A stretch of DNA of 8,123 nucleotides from Oscillospiraceae bacterium (GTDB taxonomy: Bacteria; Bacillota; Clostridia; Oscillospirales; Acutalibacteraceae), in assembly GCA_031262125.1 (NCBI GenBank), contig JAISII010000063.1, positions 1 to 8,123 on the forward strand, read 5' to 3'. Below, piece after piece: positions 1-6,478 of this stretch (position 1 is its first letter; the number at the start of each line of letters is the position of its first letter). Both the position numbers and the translations under genes were made by a program. A model generated the notes under the pieces. That model saw only the letters and a program-made list of their open reading frames with translations. It had not been told where the DNA came from and made no database searches.

Positions 1-45
1 TTCTTTTTTTGTTTTTTATCACTGTGTGGTGTAAGCACCGCAAAT

Positions 46-519
46 TTAGTTTTTATCAATCTCCCTCATATGCTGCAAATGTATGCCGATATGCCCAATG
101 CCGAGAATTACAACTGCAATAATCAGCCAAAGCAGCTTGCCGTATATGCCAAGCAGAATAAACGCCGCCACCGGCAGGGTTGCCCCCGGCAAAGGCACGC
201 CCCAAACCGGACGGTAAAAATCTTTTAGCGTATGCCCGTTGCAAAAATATCTCACCCAATACAGCTCGTATGCAAGCATCAGCACAGCCGAGGCTGCAAG
301 CCACAAAAGCCAAGCATCCCACCCGTGAGGGTTAGTGTTTGAAAAACACAAAACCGTTGCTACCGTCAGCACTTGCCCTACTCGCTCAAACACAAGCAGC
401 ACCTTGTTTTCGTTAGCCGAGGTGTAGCCCTCCGGCTTGTTTTTTGCCCAAATAATATTGGGTATTTGCAGCATAAGCAAATAAATCAGCCCAATGTAAG
501 AGAACCCGAAATCGCCCAT
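46..519 (-). CDS. Small multi-pass membrane protein of unknown function
   Basis: The 157-residue product is strongly hydrophobic, with about five candidate membrane segments near residues 5-23, 46-62, 68-88, 112-126 and 128-146. Short loops carry NKPEGY, YWVRYF and LKDFYRP, and a histidine-rich motif (GHIGIHLQH) lies close to the C-terminus. I recognise the general pattern (FSYIGLIYLLML, then IPNIIW, then GATLPV, then GIGHIGIH) as a conserved hypothetical membrane protein of Clostridia, but I know no assigned function or named domain. The ATG is well supported: AAGGGA sits seven bases upstream (527-532 on the plus strand). The stop is TAA. It lies 65 bases downstream of the HAD gene on the same strand with no terminator between them, so the two are probably co-transcribed. 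The histidines could bind a metal or a cofactor, but nothing here tests that. Confidence 0.8.
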   Translation of the reverse strand: MGDFGFSYIGLIYLLMLQIPNIIWAKNKPEGYTSANENKVLLVFERVGQVLTVATVLCFSNTNPHGWDAWLLWLAASAVLMLAYELYWVRYFCNGHTLKDFYRPVWGVPLPGATLPVAAFILLGIYGKLLWLIIAVVILGIGHIGIHLQHMREIDKN

Positions 520-584
520 AAAATCGTCCCTTTTTCAATTTGTTTTGTTATGTAATGTTTAGCTATGTAATAAAACTGTAAGAA

Positions 585-1226
585 CTACAGCAACTCCGCA
601 AAATCGTCAATAATAATTGCGTTTGGCGCTGCGGCAAATTGAAGGCGACTTTGATGCCCTTTGGTTATAAGTATGCAGTCGCAGCCGATTGCAACAGTCG
701 AATGATAATCGTGCAGAGTGTCGCCAATTACCAAACATTTTTTGGGCGAGAGTCGGTTGTCTTTCACATATTGCCGTGCGATTTCGGTTTTGTCGTCTGC
801 GGTTAGGTTTGTTTGCCCCAGCACATCATCAAAATAGGGGACAATGCCTGTTTCTTTAAGCTTTGGGGTAATATTGTTTAAATGTGCCGAAGACAGCACA
901 ATTTGAGAAGCTCCGGTTTTTTTAAAAGCCTCCAACAGCGGCAAAACACCGGGCATAAGCGGCTTTTTTGCAATGTGCTTGTTATAGCCCTCGTGGAACT
1001 CGGTTGCAATAATGTCAAACGTAACGACGTTAAGGTCGAAAAGGTTTTCGTAAAATTTAGAAATAGGTGTATCTACAAAGCTGTAATATTGCTCCGCCGT
1101 AATTATAGGCATATCACGCTTTTGCAGCATATCGTTAACCGAATTTAAAGACGCACCAAAATCGTTGATTAATGTGCCGTTAAAGTCCCAAAACACGGTT
1201 TTGTATTTTATAAAGTTTAATTTCAT
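585..1226 (-). CDS. HAD-superfamily hydrolase, phosphoglycolate phosphatase-like
   Basis: This is a 213-residue protein of the size and layout of a phosphoglycolate/beta-phosphoglucomutase type HAD phosphatase, a cytoplasmic enzyme hydrolysing a small phosphomonoester. Motif I is WDFNGTL with nucleophile Asp14. Residues about 20-95 form the helical cap. Motif II is LSS (Ser112/113), motif III is probably Lys146 (ADDKTEIA), and motif IV is IGDTLHD (168-173). The second motif-I acid is Asn16 instead of the usual Asp, so the substrate and even phosphatase activity are uncertain. An in-frame TTG at 1265 would add 13 residues (lysine-rich, with no ribosome site). I prefer the ATG at 1226, which begins right before the fold and has AAAGGA upstream, although the 14-base spacing is long. 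The stop is TAG at a natural C-terminus. It is the first gene of a likely two-gene unit with the small membrane protein. Confidence 0.88.
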   Translation of the reverse strand: MKLNFIKYKTVFWDFNGTLINDFGASLNSVNDMLQKRDMPIITAEQYYSFVDTPISKFYENLFDLNVVTFDIIATEFHEGYNKHIAKKPLMPGVLPLLEAFKKTGASQIVLSSAHLNNITPKLKETGIVPYFDDVLGQTNLTADDKTEIARQYVKDNRLSPKKCLVIGDTLHDYHSTVAIGCDCILITKGHQSRLQFAAAPNAIIIDDFAELL

Positions 1227-1240
1227 TTTTTTAAAATTTT

Positions 1241-1246
1241 TCCTTT
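1241..1246 (-). promoter_or_regulatory. Candidate ribosome binding site of the HAD gene
   Basis: On the minus strand AAAGGA precedes the ATG at 1226 by 14 bases. The spacing is longer than usual, but no comparable purine run precedes the alternative TTG start at 1265. This is the main reason for choosing the shorter protein. Confidence 0.45.
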
Positions 1247-1279
1247 TTTCAAATATTTCTGCCAAAGGATGGGAGCGAG

Positions 1280-1461
1280 GGCTGCCGGGGGTTCCAGCCG
1301 TAGACGGGGATACTCTTGTGCTAATCTGTTATTAACCATATAAACAACAATACATAATTTTCGTTGCTTCTTCGCCGGATATTCCCCGCCGGAGGCGGGG
1401 AATATCCCTTCGCCTAAACTTTTAATTAATCATATAAACTAATAATACATAATTTTCGTTG
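1280..1461. repeat. Two diverged tandem copies of a ~90-base intergenic unit
   Basis: Unit 1 (about 1280-1366) and unit 2 (about 1368-1461) align along their length. Both begin with a GCCGG...TTCC stretch and continue through GCCG(T/G)AG(A/G)CGGGGA, a CTT and a CTAA(T/A)CT. Both end in an AT-rich block. The last 36 bases of unit 1 (1331-1366) match 1425-1461 with two substitutions and one insertion. The offset is 91-95 bases, depending on small indels. Unit 2 keeps a perfect GC-rich hairpin, and in unit 1 the matching arms have decayed. This makes up most of the 305-base gene-free gap between the HAD and murF-alr starts; I see no open frame or RNA gene in it. It could be a local duplication or two copies of a dispersed intergenic repeat. 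Confidence 0.7.
1377..1407. repeat. Perfect 14-bp GC-rich inverted repeat (hairpin)
   Basis: The left arm GGATATTCCCCGCC (1377-1390) is exactly complementary to GGCGGGGAATATCC (1394-1407), with a GGA loop. Neither side is followed by a run of T on its own strand, so it is not a standard intrinsic terminator. If the minus-strand promoter at 1442-1470 is real, the hairpin falls in the 5' leader of the HAD transcript. Its symmetry and placement in the middle of a duplicated unit resemble REP/MITE-like intergenic elements. Confidence 0.75.
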
Positions 1462-1470
1462 ATTTTGCAA
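1442..1470 (-). promoter_or_regulatory. Candidate promoter for the HAD/membrane-protein genes
   Basis: Read on the minus strand, TTGCAA (1470-1465) is followed by 17 bases and then TATTAT (1447-1442). The -10 is near consensus and the -35 matches at four of six positions. It would start transcription near 1435, giving a leader of about 210 bases that includes the perfect hairpin and the whole first repeat unit. The sequence immediately upstream of the HAD gene offers no better candidate. Confidence 0.4.
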
Positions 1471-1487
1471 GAACAATGCGGTATAAT
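1459..1487 (+). promoter_or_regulatory. Promoter of murF-alr (TTGATT-17-TATAAT)
   Basis: TTGATT (1459-1464) is followed by exactly 17 bases and a perfect TATAAT (1482-1487). Transcription would start near 1494, about 38 bases before the GTG start. The -35 is formed by the last bases of the second intergenic repeat copy. The equivalent point in the first copy has no -10 at the right distance. Confidence 0.7.
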
Positions 1488-1515
1488 TAAATAAATTAAC
1501 ACAAATTTTCCTTTT

Positions 1516-1522
1516 AGGCAGG
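1516..1522 (+). promoter_or_regulatory. Ribosome binding site selecting the GTG start of murF-alr
   Basis: AGGCAGG lies nine bases before GTG at 1532. It supports this GTG as the true initiation codon, which gives a normal MurF N-terminus. Confidence 0.65.
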
Positions 1523-1531
1523 TATTCTAAA

Positions 1532-4129
1532 GTGAAAAACACAAAATTTTCCGATATTATAGCAGCGGCACAAGGCAAAATAAGCGGTAGCTACAGCGAT
1601 TTTGAAGTAACCGCTTTAAGCCGAGATACACGAACCTTGCAGCAGGGCGATGTTTTTATTGCTCTGCCGGGCAGCAACTATAATGTTTATGATTTTATTA
1701 GCGTAGCCGAGCAAAAAGGTGCGTCCGCAATAATTTCCTCGCAAAAAGTGGAGTGCAAAGTGCCGCTTGTTTTGGTTGATGACACATACACAGCCTTGCA
1801 CAAAATTGCCGCTTGGTACAGGAGCAAATTTACTTTCCCCATAATTTGCGTTACGGGCAGCACGGGCAAAACCACAACCCGCAGTATGATAAACACCGTG
1901 CTTGCGTCGAAATACAAAGTGTACCAAACCGCCAAGAATTACAATAACCACATTGGGTTGCCGTTCTCGCTGCTGGAGCTGGACGAAAGTTATGATGCGG
2001 CTGTGCTTGAGATTGGTATGAACCATACCGGAGAGATTGAGCAGCTGAGCAAAACCGCCAAGCCGGATATTGCGGTTATTACGAATATCGGCAAGGCACA
2101 CATTGGCAATTTGGGCAGCCGTGAGAATATTTTTAAAGCAAAAATGGAGGTTGCAGCAGGGCTTAAACACGGCGGTACGCTTGTTTTAAACTCGGATGAT
2201 GATATGCTTGCAACCGTTAAAAGCAACGGTAGCTTTAACCTGCTTTTTGCGGGGACAACCGATTTTGCACAAAACAAATTTACTGCGAGCAGCATAAAAC
2301 CAAACGGCTTTTACACCGATTTTTGCGTAAAAGGTGCAGAGTTTGAAAAAACCGTAACCTTGCCGCTTGCGGGCAGCCATAATGTTAACAACGCCCTGTT
2401 GGCGGCACTTTGCGGCACAGCGGTTGGGGTGAGTGCTGACGCTGCGTTTGCGGCTTTGGGCGGCTTTGCTTCGTCCTCAATGCGGACCGAGGTTTCGCAA
2501 ATTAGGGGCGTAAAGATTATTAAGGATTATTACAACGCAAGCCCCGAGTCGGCGGCGGCAGGGCTGCAAAGCTTGCAGTCGCTGAAAACTGCGGGCGGCA
2601 AAACAATTGCTGTTTTGGGGCAAATAGGCGAGCTGGGCAGCTTTGCACAAGCCGAGCATTTGGCACTGGGCAAGCTTTGCGGGGCTTTGGGTGTGGATTA
2701 TGTCTTTTTTATCGGAGAGAACCATACGGATGTTTTTGACGGGCTGAGCGGGTTCCAAACTCAGGCATTTTGCACCGACGACCGCACAAGCTTTTTACGA
2801 TATTTAGCCGATTTTATTAAAAAAGGCGGAGTTGCCCCCGGCGATGCTATGCTTATAAAGGGCAGCCGTGCGGCACATATGGAAGATTTTTTTGAGAACA
2901 TAAAAAACTTGCTTAACTCTTACGGCTGTGCGGCGGTAGAAATACCCCAAAGCCCGACCCGTTTGTATGTTGATATAAGTGCGGTTAAGCACAATTTTGC
3001 ACAAATTCAGCTTGCGGCAGGTGCAAACACACAGCTTATGCCAATGGTTAAGGCAAACGCCTACGGCTGCGGTGCAGAGGTTATTGCAAACATTTTCAGG
3101 GATTGCTCACGTTTGGCGGTTGCCGATATTAAAGAAGCGGCGTTGCTTAAAAATGTTTTGCCCGGAGCAGGCATTGTGATAATTTATCAGCCTTATATTA
3201 ACGATTGTGAAGAGATAGTTTTGCAAAACTATATACCCGCTGTGAGCAATTTGGACTTTGCAAAAAAGCTTAACAAAATTGCCGCTTTGCACAACACCAC
3301 CGTGCGTGTGCATGTGGAGGTTGACACGGGGTTTTGCCGCCTTGGGGTTGATTTTGACAAATGCGGCGAGTTTTTTGCCGAGTTGGGCAAGCTTAAAAAC
3401 CTAAGCTGCGAGGGCATATTTATGCATTACTCCAGTGCCGATGTTTTTGACGACAGCGATAGTGAGTTCACTCAATTGCAAACCGACAGGTTTTTGGCTG
3501 CAATAACCGCCGCCGAAAACGCCTACGGGTTTATAAAATTTAAGCACGCCTGTGCAAGTGCCGCAATTTTTAACCCTGTTTGCAAACCATACCTTAACCC
3601 GTCGGAGGGGGATGGTACTTCAGCCGAAAATTTGGCAAAGCCCGTTTTTAATATGGCACGCCCGGGCTATATGATATACGGCTATTACCCGCACCCTGCA
3701 TTAAAAAAAGCGGTAGATTTAAAACCTGCACTAAAATTCGTCTCGGTAATTTTGCAAATAAAAGAAGTTCCCCTCGGCAGCCCGATAGGCTATGGGAGGA
3801 AGTTTGTTACCGCACGCAAAAGCAAAATTGCCACCGTTGCGGTTGGCTATTCGGACGGTTTGCGACGCCGTTTGTTCGACCCCGAAAACGCACAAAACGG
3901 TTGTTTTGCGGTTAACGGGCAGCGTGCCCCGATTGTCGGGCGGATTAGTATGGACCTGACGGCTGTTGATATTACCGATATTGCAGGGCAGGTTAATGTT
4001 GGCGACGAGGTTGCAATTTTTGATAATTCTAACATAACAATTGAAGAAATCGCCAACATTTGCGGCACAATAGGTTATGAGATTATTGCACAGCTGCAGG
4101 GCAATGTGGATAGGGTAGAGGTTTTTTAG
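1532..4129 (+). CDS. Bifunctional MurF ligase / alanine racemase fusion
   Basis: The 865-residue cytoplasmic protein joins two peptidoglycan-precursor enzymes. Residues 1 to about 463 are MurF, which uses ATP to attach D-Ala-D-Ala to the UDP-MurNAc-tripeptide. It has the Mur N-terminal domain, the P-loop GSTGKTT (109-115, Lys113), the EIGMNHTGEI and TNIGKAHIG motifs, DYYNASPES and the C-terminal LIKGSRAAHME. Residues about 475-865 are a PLP-dependent alanine racemase. Its features are MVKANAYG with the PLP lysine Lys507, MARPGYMIYG, GYSDGL with the probable catalytic Tyr773, and RISMDL with Met807. Both halves have full normal length and all the motifs I can check, so both should be active. 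The start is GTG with a good ribosome site; the stop is TAG at the usual Alr terminus. The same domain order is well known in Bacteroidetes. One protein thus supplies D-Ala and consumes the dipeptide; the linking D-Ala ligase (Ddl) is not in this window. Confidence 0.96.
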   Translation: MKNTKFSDIIAAAQGKISGSYSDFEVTALSRDTRTLQQGDVFIALPGSNYNVYDFISVAEQKGASAIISSQKVECKVPLVLVDDTYTALHKIAAWYRSKFTFPIICVTGSTGKTTTRSMINTVLASKYKVYQTAKNYNNHIGLPFSLLELDESYDAAVLEIGMNHTGEIEQLSKTAKPDIAVITNIGKAHIGNLGSRENIFKAKMEVAAGLKHGGTLVLNSDDDMLATVKSNGSFNLLFAGTTDFAQNKFTASSIKPNGFYTDFCVKGAEFEKTVTLPLAGSHNVNNALLAALCGTAVGVSADAAFAALGGFASSSMRTEVSQIRGVKIIKDYYNASPESAAAGLQSLQSLKTAGGKTIAVLGQIGELGSFAQAEHLALGKLCGALGVDYVFFIGENHTDVFDGLSGFQTQAFCTDDRTSFLRYLADFIKKGGVAPGDAMLIKGSRAAHMEDFFENIKNLLNSYGCAAVEIPQSPTRLYVDISAVKHNFAQIQLAAGANTQLMPMVKANAYGCGAEVIANIFRDCSRLAVADIKEAALLKNVLPGAGIVIIYQPYINDCEEIVLQNYIPAVSNLDFAKKLNKIAALHNTTVRVHVEVDTGFCRLGVDFDKCGEFFAELGKLKNLSCEGIFMHYSSADVFDDSDSEFTQLQTDRFLAAITAAENAYGFIKFKHACASAAIFNPVCKPYLNPSEGDGTSAENLAKPVFNMARPGYMIYGYYPHPALKKAVDLKPALKFVSVILQIKEVPLGSPIGYGRKFVTARKSKIATVAVGYSDGLRRRLFDPENAQNGCFAVNGQRAPIVGRISMDLTAVDITDIAGQVNVGDEVAIFDNSNITIEEIANICGTIGYEIIAQLQGNVDRVEVF

Positions 4130-4132
4130 GCA

Positions 4133-4161
4133 TTGACAAAAATTGAATTAAAGTGTATTAT
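4133..4161 (+). promoter_or_regulatory. Strong sigma-A promoter of the acyltransferase gene
   Basis: A perfect TTGACA (4133-4138), a 17-base spacer and TATTAT (4156-4161) begin only four bases after the murF-alr stop codon. Transcription would start near 4168. No terminator hairpin lies between the genes, so readthrough from murF-alr may add to expression. Confidence 0.85.
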
Positions 4162-4190
4162 ATATGTGATTTTTTAAAAGAGGTATTGGT

Positions 4191-5171
4191 ATGCTGTTTT
4201 TTATAACTGCTTTGCGTGCGTTTGCAACGATTTTTATAACAAATTCGCATTATACCGGAGTTTATCCTAACGATATAATCGCTAACGGCGGTTTGTTGGG
4301 TGATGTTCTTTTTTTCGCAGTTTCGGGCTATTGTTTAACTAATTTAAAATTTTCGTTCCCAAAATGGTTTTTAAAGCGTTTTTTGCGGATATACCCGGCT
4401 GTGTTTGTAATTACTTTGGTTTTTATATTTTTTGGCTTTTTTGATTTTTATCATGCACATATTTCAACAGCTTTAACTTACTTTAGAATCAACTTTATAT
4501 ATCCCACAAACTATTATTTTGTTATAGACATTTTGTTATTATATATTCCTTACTACCTTGTTGTTAAAATAAAAAGTCTTTATAATAACCTGCACTTTAT
4601 TATTTTTGGTGTTTTTGCAGCACAAATAATTTTCTATATTTTGTTTATTAACAAAGATATTTATAATGTTGATAATGTTGCATCGCCGTATATGTTGTTT
4701 ATGTTTTTCTTGTGTATGCTCATTGGCGCATATATTAAAAAGGAGAAAAACACATTTTTAAATACGCATAAACTAAGGTACGGCGTTTTAACCGTTGTGC
4801 TTGCTGCGGGCTATTTCGGCACTAAAACTATGTTTGCTAAAAACTTTTTTCTGCAGTTTCAAATTGCAAATCAAATAGTTTTAGCTTGTTTGCTGTTTTG
4901 TCTTTTTTGCTTTTTTTCATCCTATAACGATAAATTAGAAAAGTTTCCTAAGCATTTAAAATCTGTTATTAGTTTTTTAGGCAAGCTGACTTTAGAAATT
5001 TATTTGGTTCAGGTGCCTTTCATTCAATTGTTTAGGGGATTGGTTTTCCCTCTAAATTGGTTAGTAATAACGGCGTGCATTTTAGCTTCTGCATGGTTGC
5101 TGCACTTTGTTGTTGATAAATTAACGGCTCCTATAGATAAGAAGTTGTTCGCACAAAAAGCTAAAACATAA
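4191..5171 (+). CDS. Acyltransferase-3 family membrane protein
   Basis: The 326-residue integral membrane protein has around nine to ten hydrophobic segments. It shows the acyltransferase-3 landmarks: ITALRAFATIFITNSHY at the N-terminus with the conserved histidine of the first helix (His20), FFAVSGYCLT (41-50), the basic KRFLRIYP loop (62-69) and LGKLTLEIYLVQ near residues 263-274. Such proteins (OatA/WecH-like) transfer acetyl or another acyl group from the cytoplasm to sugars of surface polysaccharide, peptidoglycan or lipid carriers. In many relatives the last motif reads YLxH; here a glutamine (Gln274) takes the histidine position. The ATG is supported by AGAGG seven bases upstream (4179-4183) and by its own strong promoter. 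The gene is much AT-richer than murF-alr: hand counts give 14 G/C in 60 bases at 4441-4500 against 29 in 60 at 3361-3420. With the EpsG-like neighbour it suggests a surface polysaccharide. The acceptor cannot be told. Confidence 0.85.
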   Translation: MLFFITALRAFATIFITNSHYTGVYPNDIIANGGLLGDVLFFAVSGYCLTNLKFSFPKWFLKRFLRIYPAVFVITLVFIFFGFFDFYHAHISTALTYFRINFIYPTNYYFVIDILLLYIPYYLVVKIKSLYNNLHFIIFGVFAAQIIFYILFINKDIYNVDNVASPYMLFMFFLCMLIGAYIKKEKNTFLNTHKLRYGVLTVVLAAGYFGTKTMFAKNFFLQFQIANQIVLACLLFCLFCFFSSYNDKLEKFPKHLKSVISFLGKLTLEIYLVQVPFIQLFRGLVFPLNWLVITACILASAWLLHFVVDKLTAPIDKKLFAQKAKT

Positions 5172-5216
5172 AACAAATGCATTAATAATTACGGCTGGTT
5201 AGTCGCTAATTTTAAT

Positions 5217-5239
5217 AAAGCCGTTTTAACAGCGGCTTT
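5217..5239. terminator. Weak terminator-like hairpin after the acyltransferase gene
   Basis: AAAGCCGTT (5217-5225) pairs with AGCGGCTTT (5231-5239), including one G-U pair, around a five-base loop. It is followed by TATTATTATA rather than a clean T run, and the opposite side is similarly AT-rich. It may attenuate rather than end transcription into the EpsG-like gene. A TATAAT at 5246-5251 lies just beyond it but has no convincing -35. Confidence 0.4.
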
Positions 5240-5276
5240 TATTATTATAATAAAGTTAAGACTTTTAATATTATAC

Positions 5277-5291
5277 AGAAGGGAATGAATT
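5277..5291 (+). promoter_or_regulatory. Ribosome binding site implying an upstream start for the EpsG-like gene
   Basis: AGAAGG (5277-5282) is the only good ribosome site near this gene. It lies six bases before an in-frame ATT codon (5289-5291) and only two bases before an out-of-frame ATG (5285). From 5289 the frame is open into the annotated ATG at 5349. The site therefore argues for initiation about 20 codons upstream, by a rare AUU start or from the 5285 ATG if one base of the record is wrong. Confidence 0.5.
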
Positions 5292-5348
5292 ATTATTTTT
5301 ATTATATTTTTATTAATTTGTTCTGTTCTGATTTCCGGCGTTGGCAGT

Positions 5349-6410
5349 ATGTTTGTAGAAAAATACGGGAGCGAACTAAAGCTTAAATATAACAACAAAA
5401 ACACCTTTATGTTTGTTGTTGCAGCGGTGAGTTTGCCTATTTTTTTTATAGGGTTTCGCTCTACATATGCCGACACGGGTGCATATGTTTACGGCTATGA
5501 AAATATAAAGTATACTTTTGACAATATACCGGAAATTTTTGAGGATAGCAAAGGTCCGATTTTTGAAATGTATCAGATGTTTCTAAATCAGGTTCTTCAT
5601 ATAGTAGATTACCACTGGTTTTTGTTTATTACGGCTGTTATTACTACTATCAGCTTTTTTAGGTTTTTTTATAGGTATTCTGTTAATTTTACATTTACTT
5701 TATTTTTGTTTTATGGTTCTTTTTATTTTTTCACTTTAATGAACGGTATTAGGCAAGCTTTTGCAACAGCGTTAATTATGTTCTTTTTCGATTGGGTTTT
5801 GGAAAAGAAGACTATTAGATTTTTGATTGTTGTACTTATTGCGTTTTATATACACAATTCGGCTATAATTTGGTTTGCTATGTATTTTGTTGTAGGCGGC
5901 AAACCTTGGAGTAAAAAAATACTGTTATCTTTAGGTGCAATTTTGTTTTTTGTATTTTTTTCTTCTGCGTTTACAGACCTTTTAGACAGTGCATTAGAAG
6001 AAACAAATTACGCAGGATACACAGACCAATTTAGTCAAGATGACGGTGTAAACCCCATAAATGTTCTCGTCTCTGCGGTGCCGGTAATATTATCGTTATG
6101 GAAGAAAAAAGAAATAGAAGAAAAAGCAACACCTTTCATAAATCTTTGCATTAACGCATCACTTATGGGTTTTGCCGTGTTTTTGTTGGGTGCTGTAACA
6201 AGCGGCGTTTTAATAGGCAGAATGATTTACTTTTTTAACATTTTTAATTTTGTGCTTATTCCGTGGATAATTGAAAATGCTTTTGAAGGCAAGGATAAAA
6301 CCACTATAAAGCTGTTTTGTTATGGAGGATATTCGCTATATTTTTATCTTCTTTCAACGGCACTTACTAAAGAAGAGTATATAAGTATTTTTTTAAATCT
6401 CGTTATATAA
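5349..6410 (+). CDS. EpsG-family polysaccharide polymerase-like membrane protein
   Basis: From this ATG the product is 353 residues with many hydrophobic segments. It has the EpsG/Wzy-like landmarks: GFRSTYADTGAYVYGY (35-50), MNGIRQAFATA (131-141) and FYIHNSAII (167-174). An RMIYFFNIFNF stretch lies in the C-terminal third. EpsG proteins act in the cytoplasmic membrane in exopolysaccharide synthesis, probably as repeat-unit polymerases. The ATG at 5349 is the first in-frame ATG but lacks a ribosome site, and EpsG proteins normally begin with a membrane helix that is missing from this version. The 20 in-frame codons upstream (5289-5348) encode exactly such a helix, so the real protein probably starts earlier; I kept the ATG as a conservative boundary. 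The gene is AT-rich like the acyltransferase upstream. It ends in TAA before a strong terminator shared with the convergent ATPase operon. Confidence 0.82.
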   Translation: MFVEKYGSELKLKYNNKNTFMFVVAAVSLPIFFIGFRSTYADTGAYVYGYENIKYTFDNIPEIFEDSKGPIFEMYQMFLNQVLHIVDYHWFLFITAVITTISFFRFFYRYSVNFTFTLFLFYGSFYFFTLMNGIRQAFATALIMFFFDWVLEKKTIRFLIVVLIAFYIHNSAIIWFAMYFVVGGKPWSKKILLSLGAILFFVFFSSAFTDLLDSALEETNYAGYTDQFSQDDGVNPINVLVSAVPVILSLWKKKEIEEKATPFINLCINASLMGFAVFLLGAVTSGVLIGRMIYFFNIFNFVLIPWIIENAFEGKDKTTIKLFCYGGYSLYFYLLSTALTKEEYISIFLNLVI

Positions 6411-6460
6411 AATCACACCAAAAAATGCAGAAACTAATTATAGTTTTGCACATTAAAAAA

Positions 6461-6478
6461 CGGGCTGTTATCAGCCCG
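6461..6478. terminator. Bidirectional intrinsic terminator between convergent epsG-like and V-ATPase genes
   Basis: CGGGCTG (6461-6467) pairs perfectly with CAGCCCG (6472-6478) around the loop TTAT. On the plus strand the stem is followed by CTTTG and a run of eight T. On the minus strand it is followed at once by six T (plus-strand A run 6455-6460). It can therefore stop transcription from both sides. It overlaps the last codons and TGA stop (6471-6473) of the ATPase D gene. Confidence 0.9.

Noticed and set aside
25..42. Hairpin TGTGGTG/CACCGCA after the small membrane protein gene as a terminator
   Set aside because: The stem is short with a G-U pair, and on the minus strand it is followed by an A-rich rather than a T-rich run, so it does not fit an intrinsic terminator for that gene.
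1227..1265. TTG start for the HAD gene at 1265
   Set aside because: No ribosome site precedes it, and it would add a short lysine-rich stretch before the first strand of the HAD fold.
1377..1407. Perfect hairpin as an intrinsic terminator or a riboswitch
   Set aside because: Neither strand has a T tract after the stem, and I see no conserved riboswitch core. It was kept only as an inverted repeat.
1331..1461. CRISPR-like repeats
   Set aside because: There are only two imperfect copies separated by related sequence, not unique spacers, and no cas gene is present.
1616..2170. 184-codon open frame on the minus strand inside murF-alr
   Set aside because: It lies wholly antisense to the MurF domain, whose motifs are unmistakable. 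Its product shows no recognisable domain, and it is a shadow frame of a coding strand.
5285..5386. Short frame from the ATG at 5285 as a separate small protein
   Set aside because: It is only about 33 codons, the ribosome site is too close to its ATG, and it overlaps the EpsG-like gene. It is better read as a possible frameshifted start of that gene.
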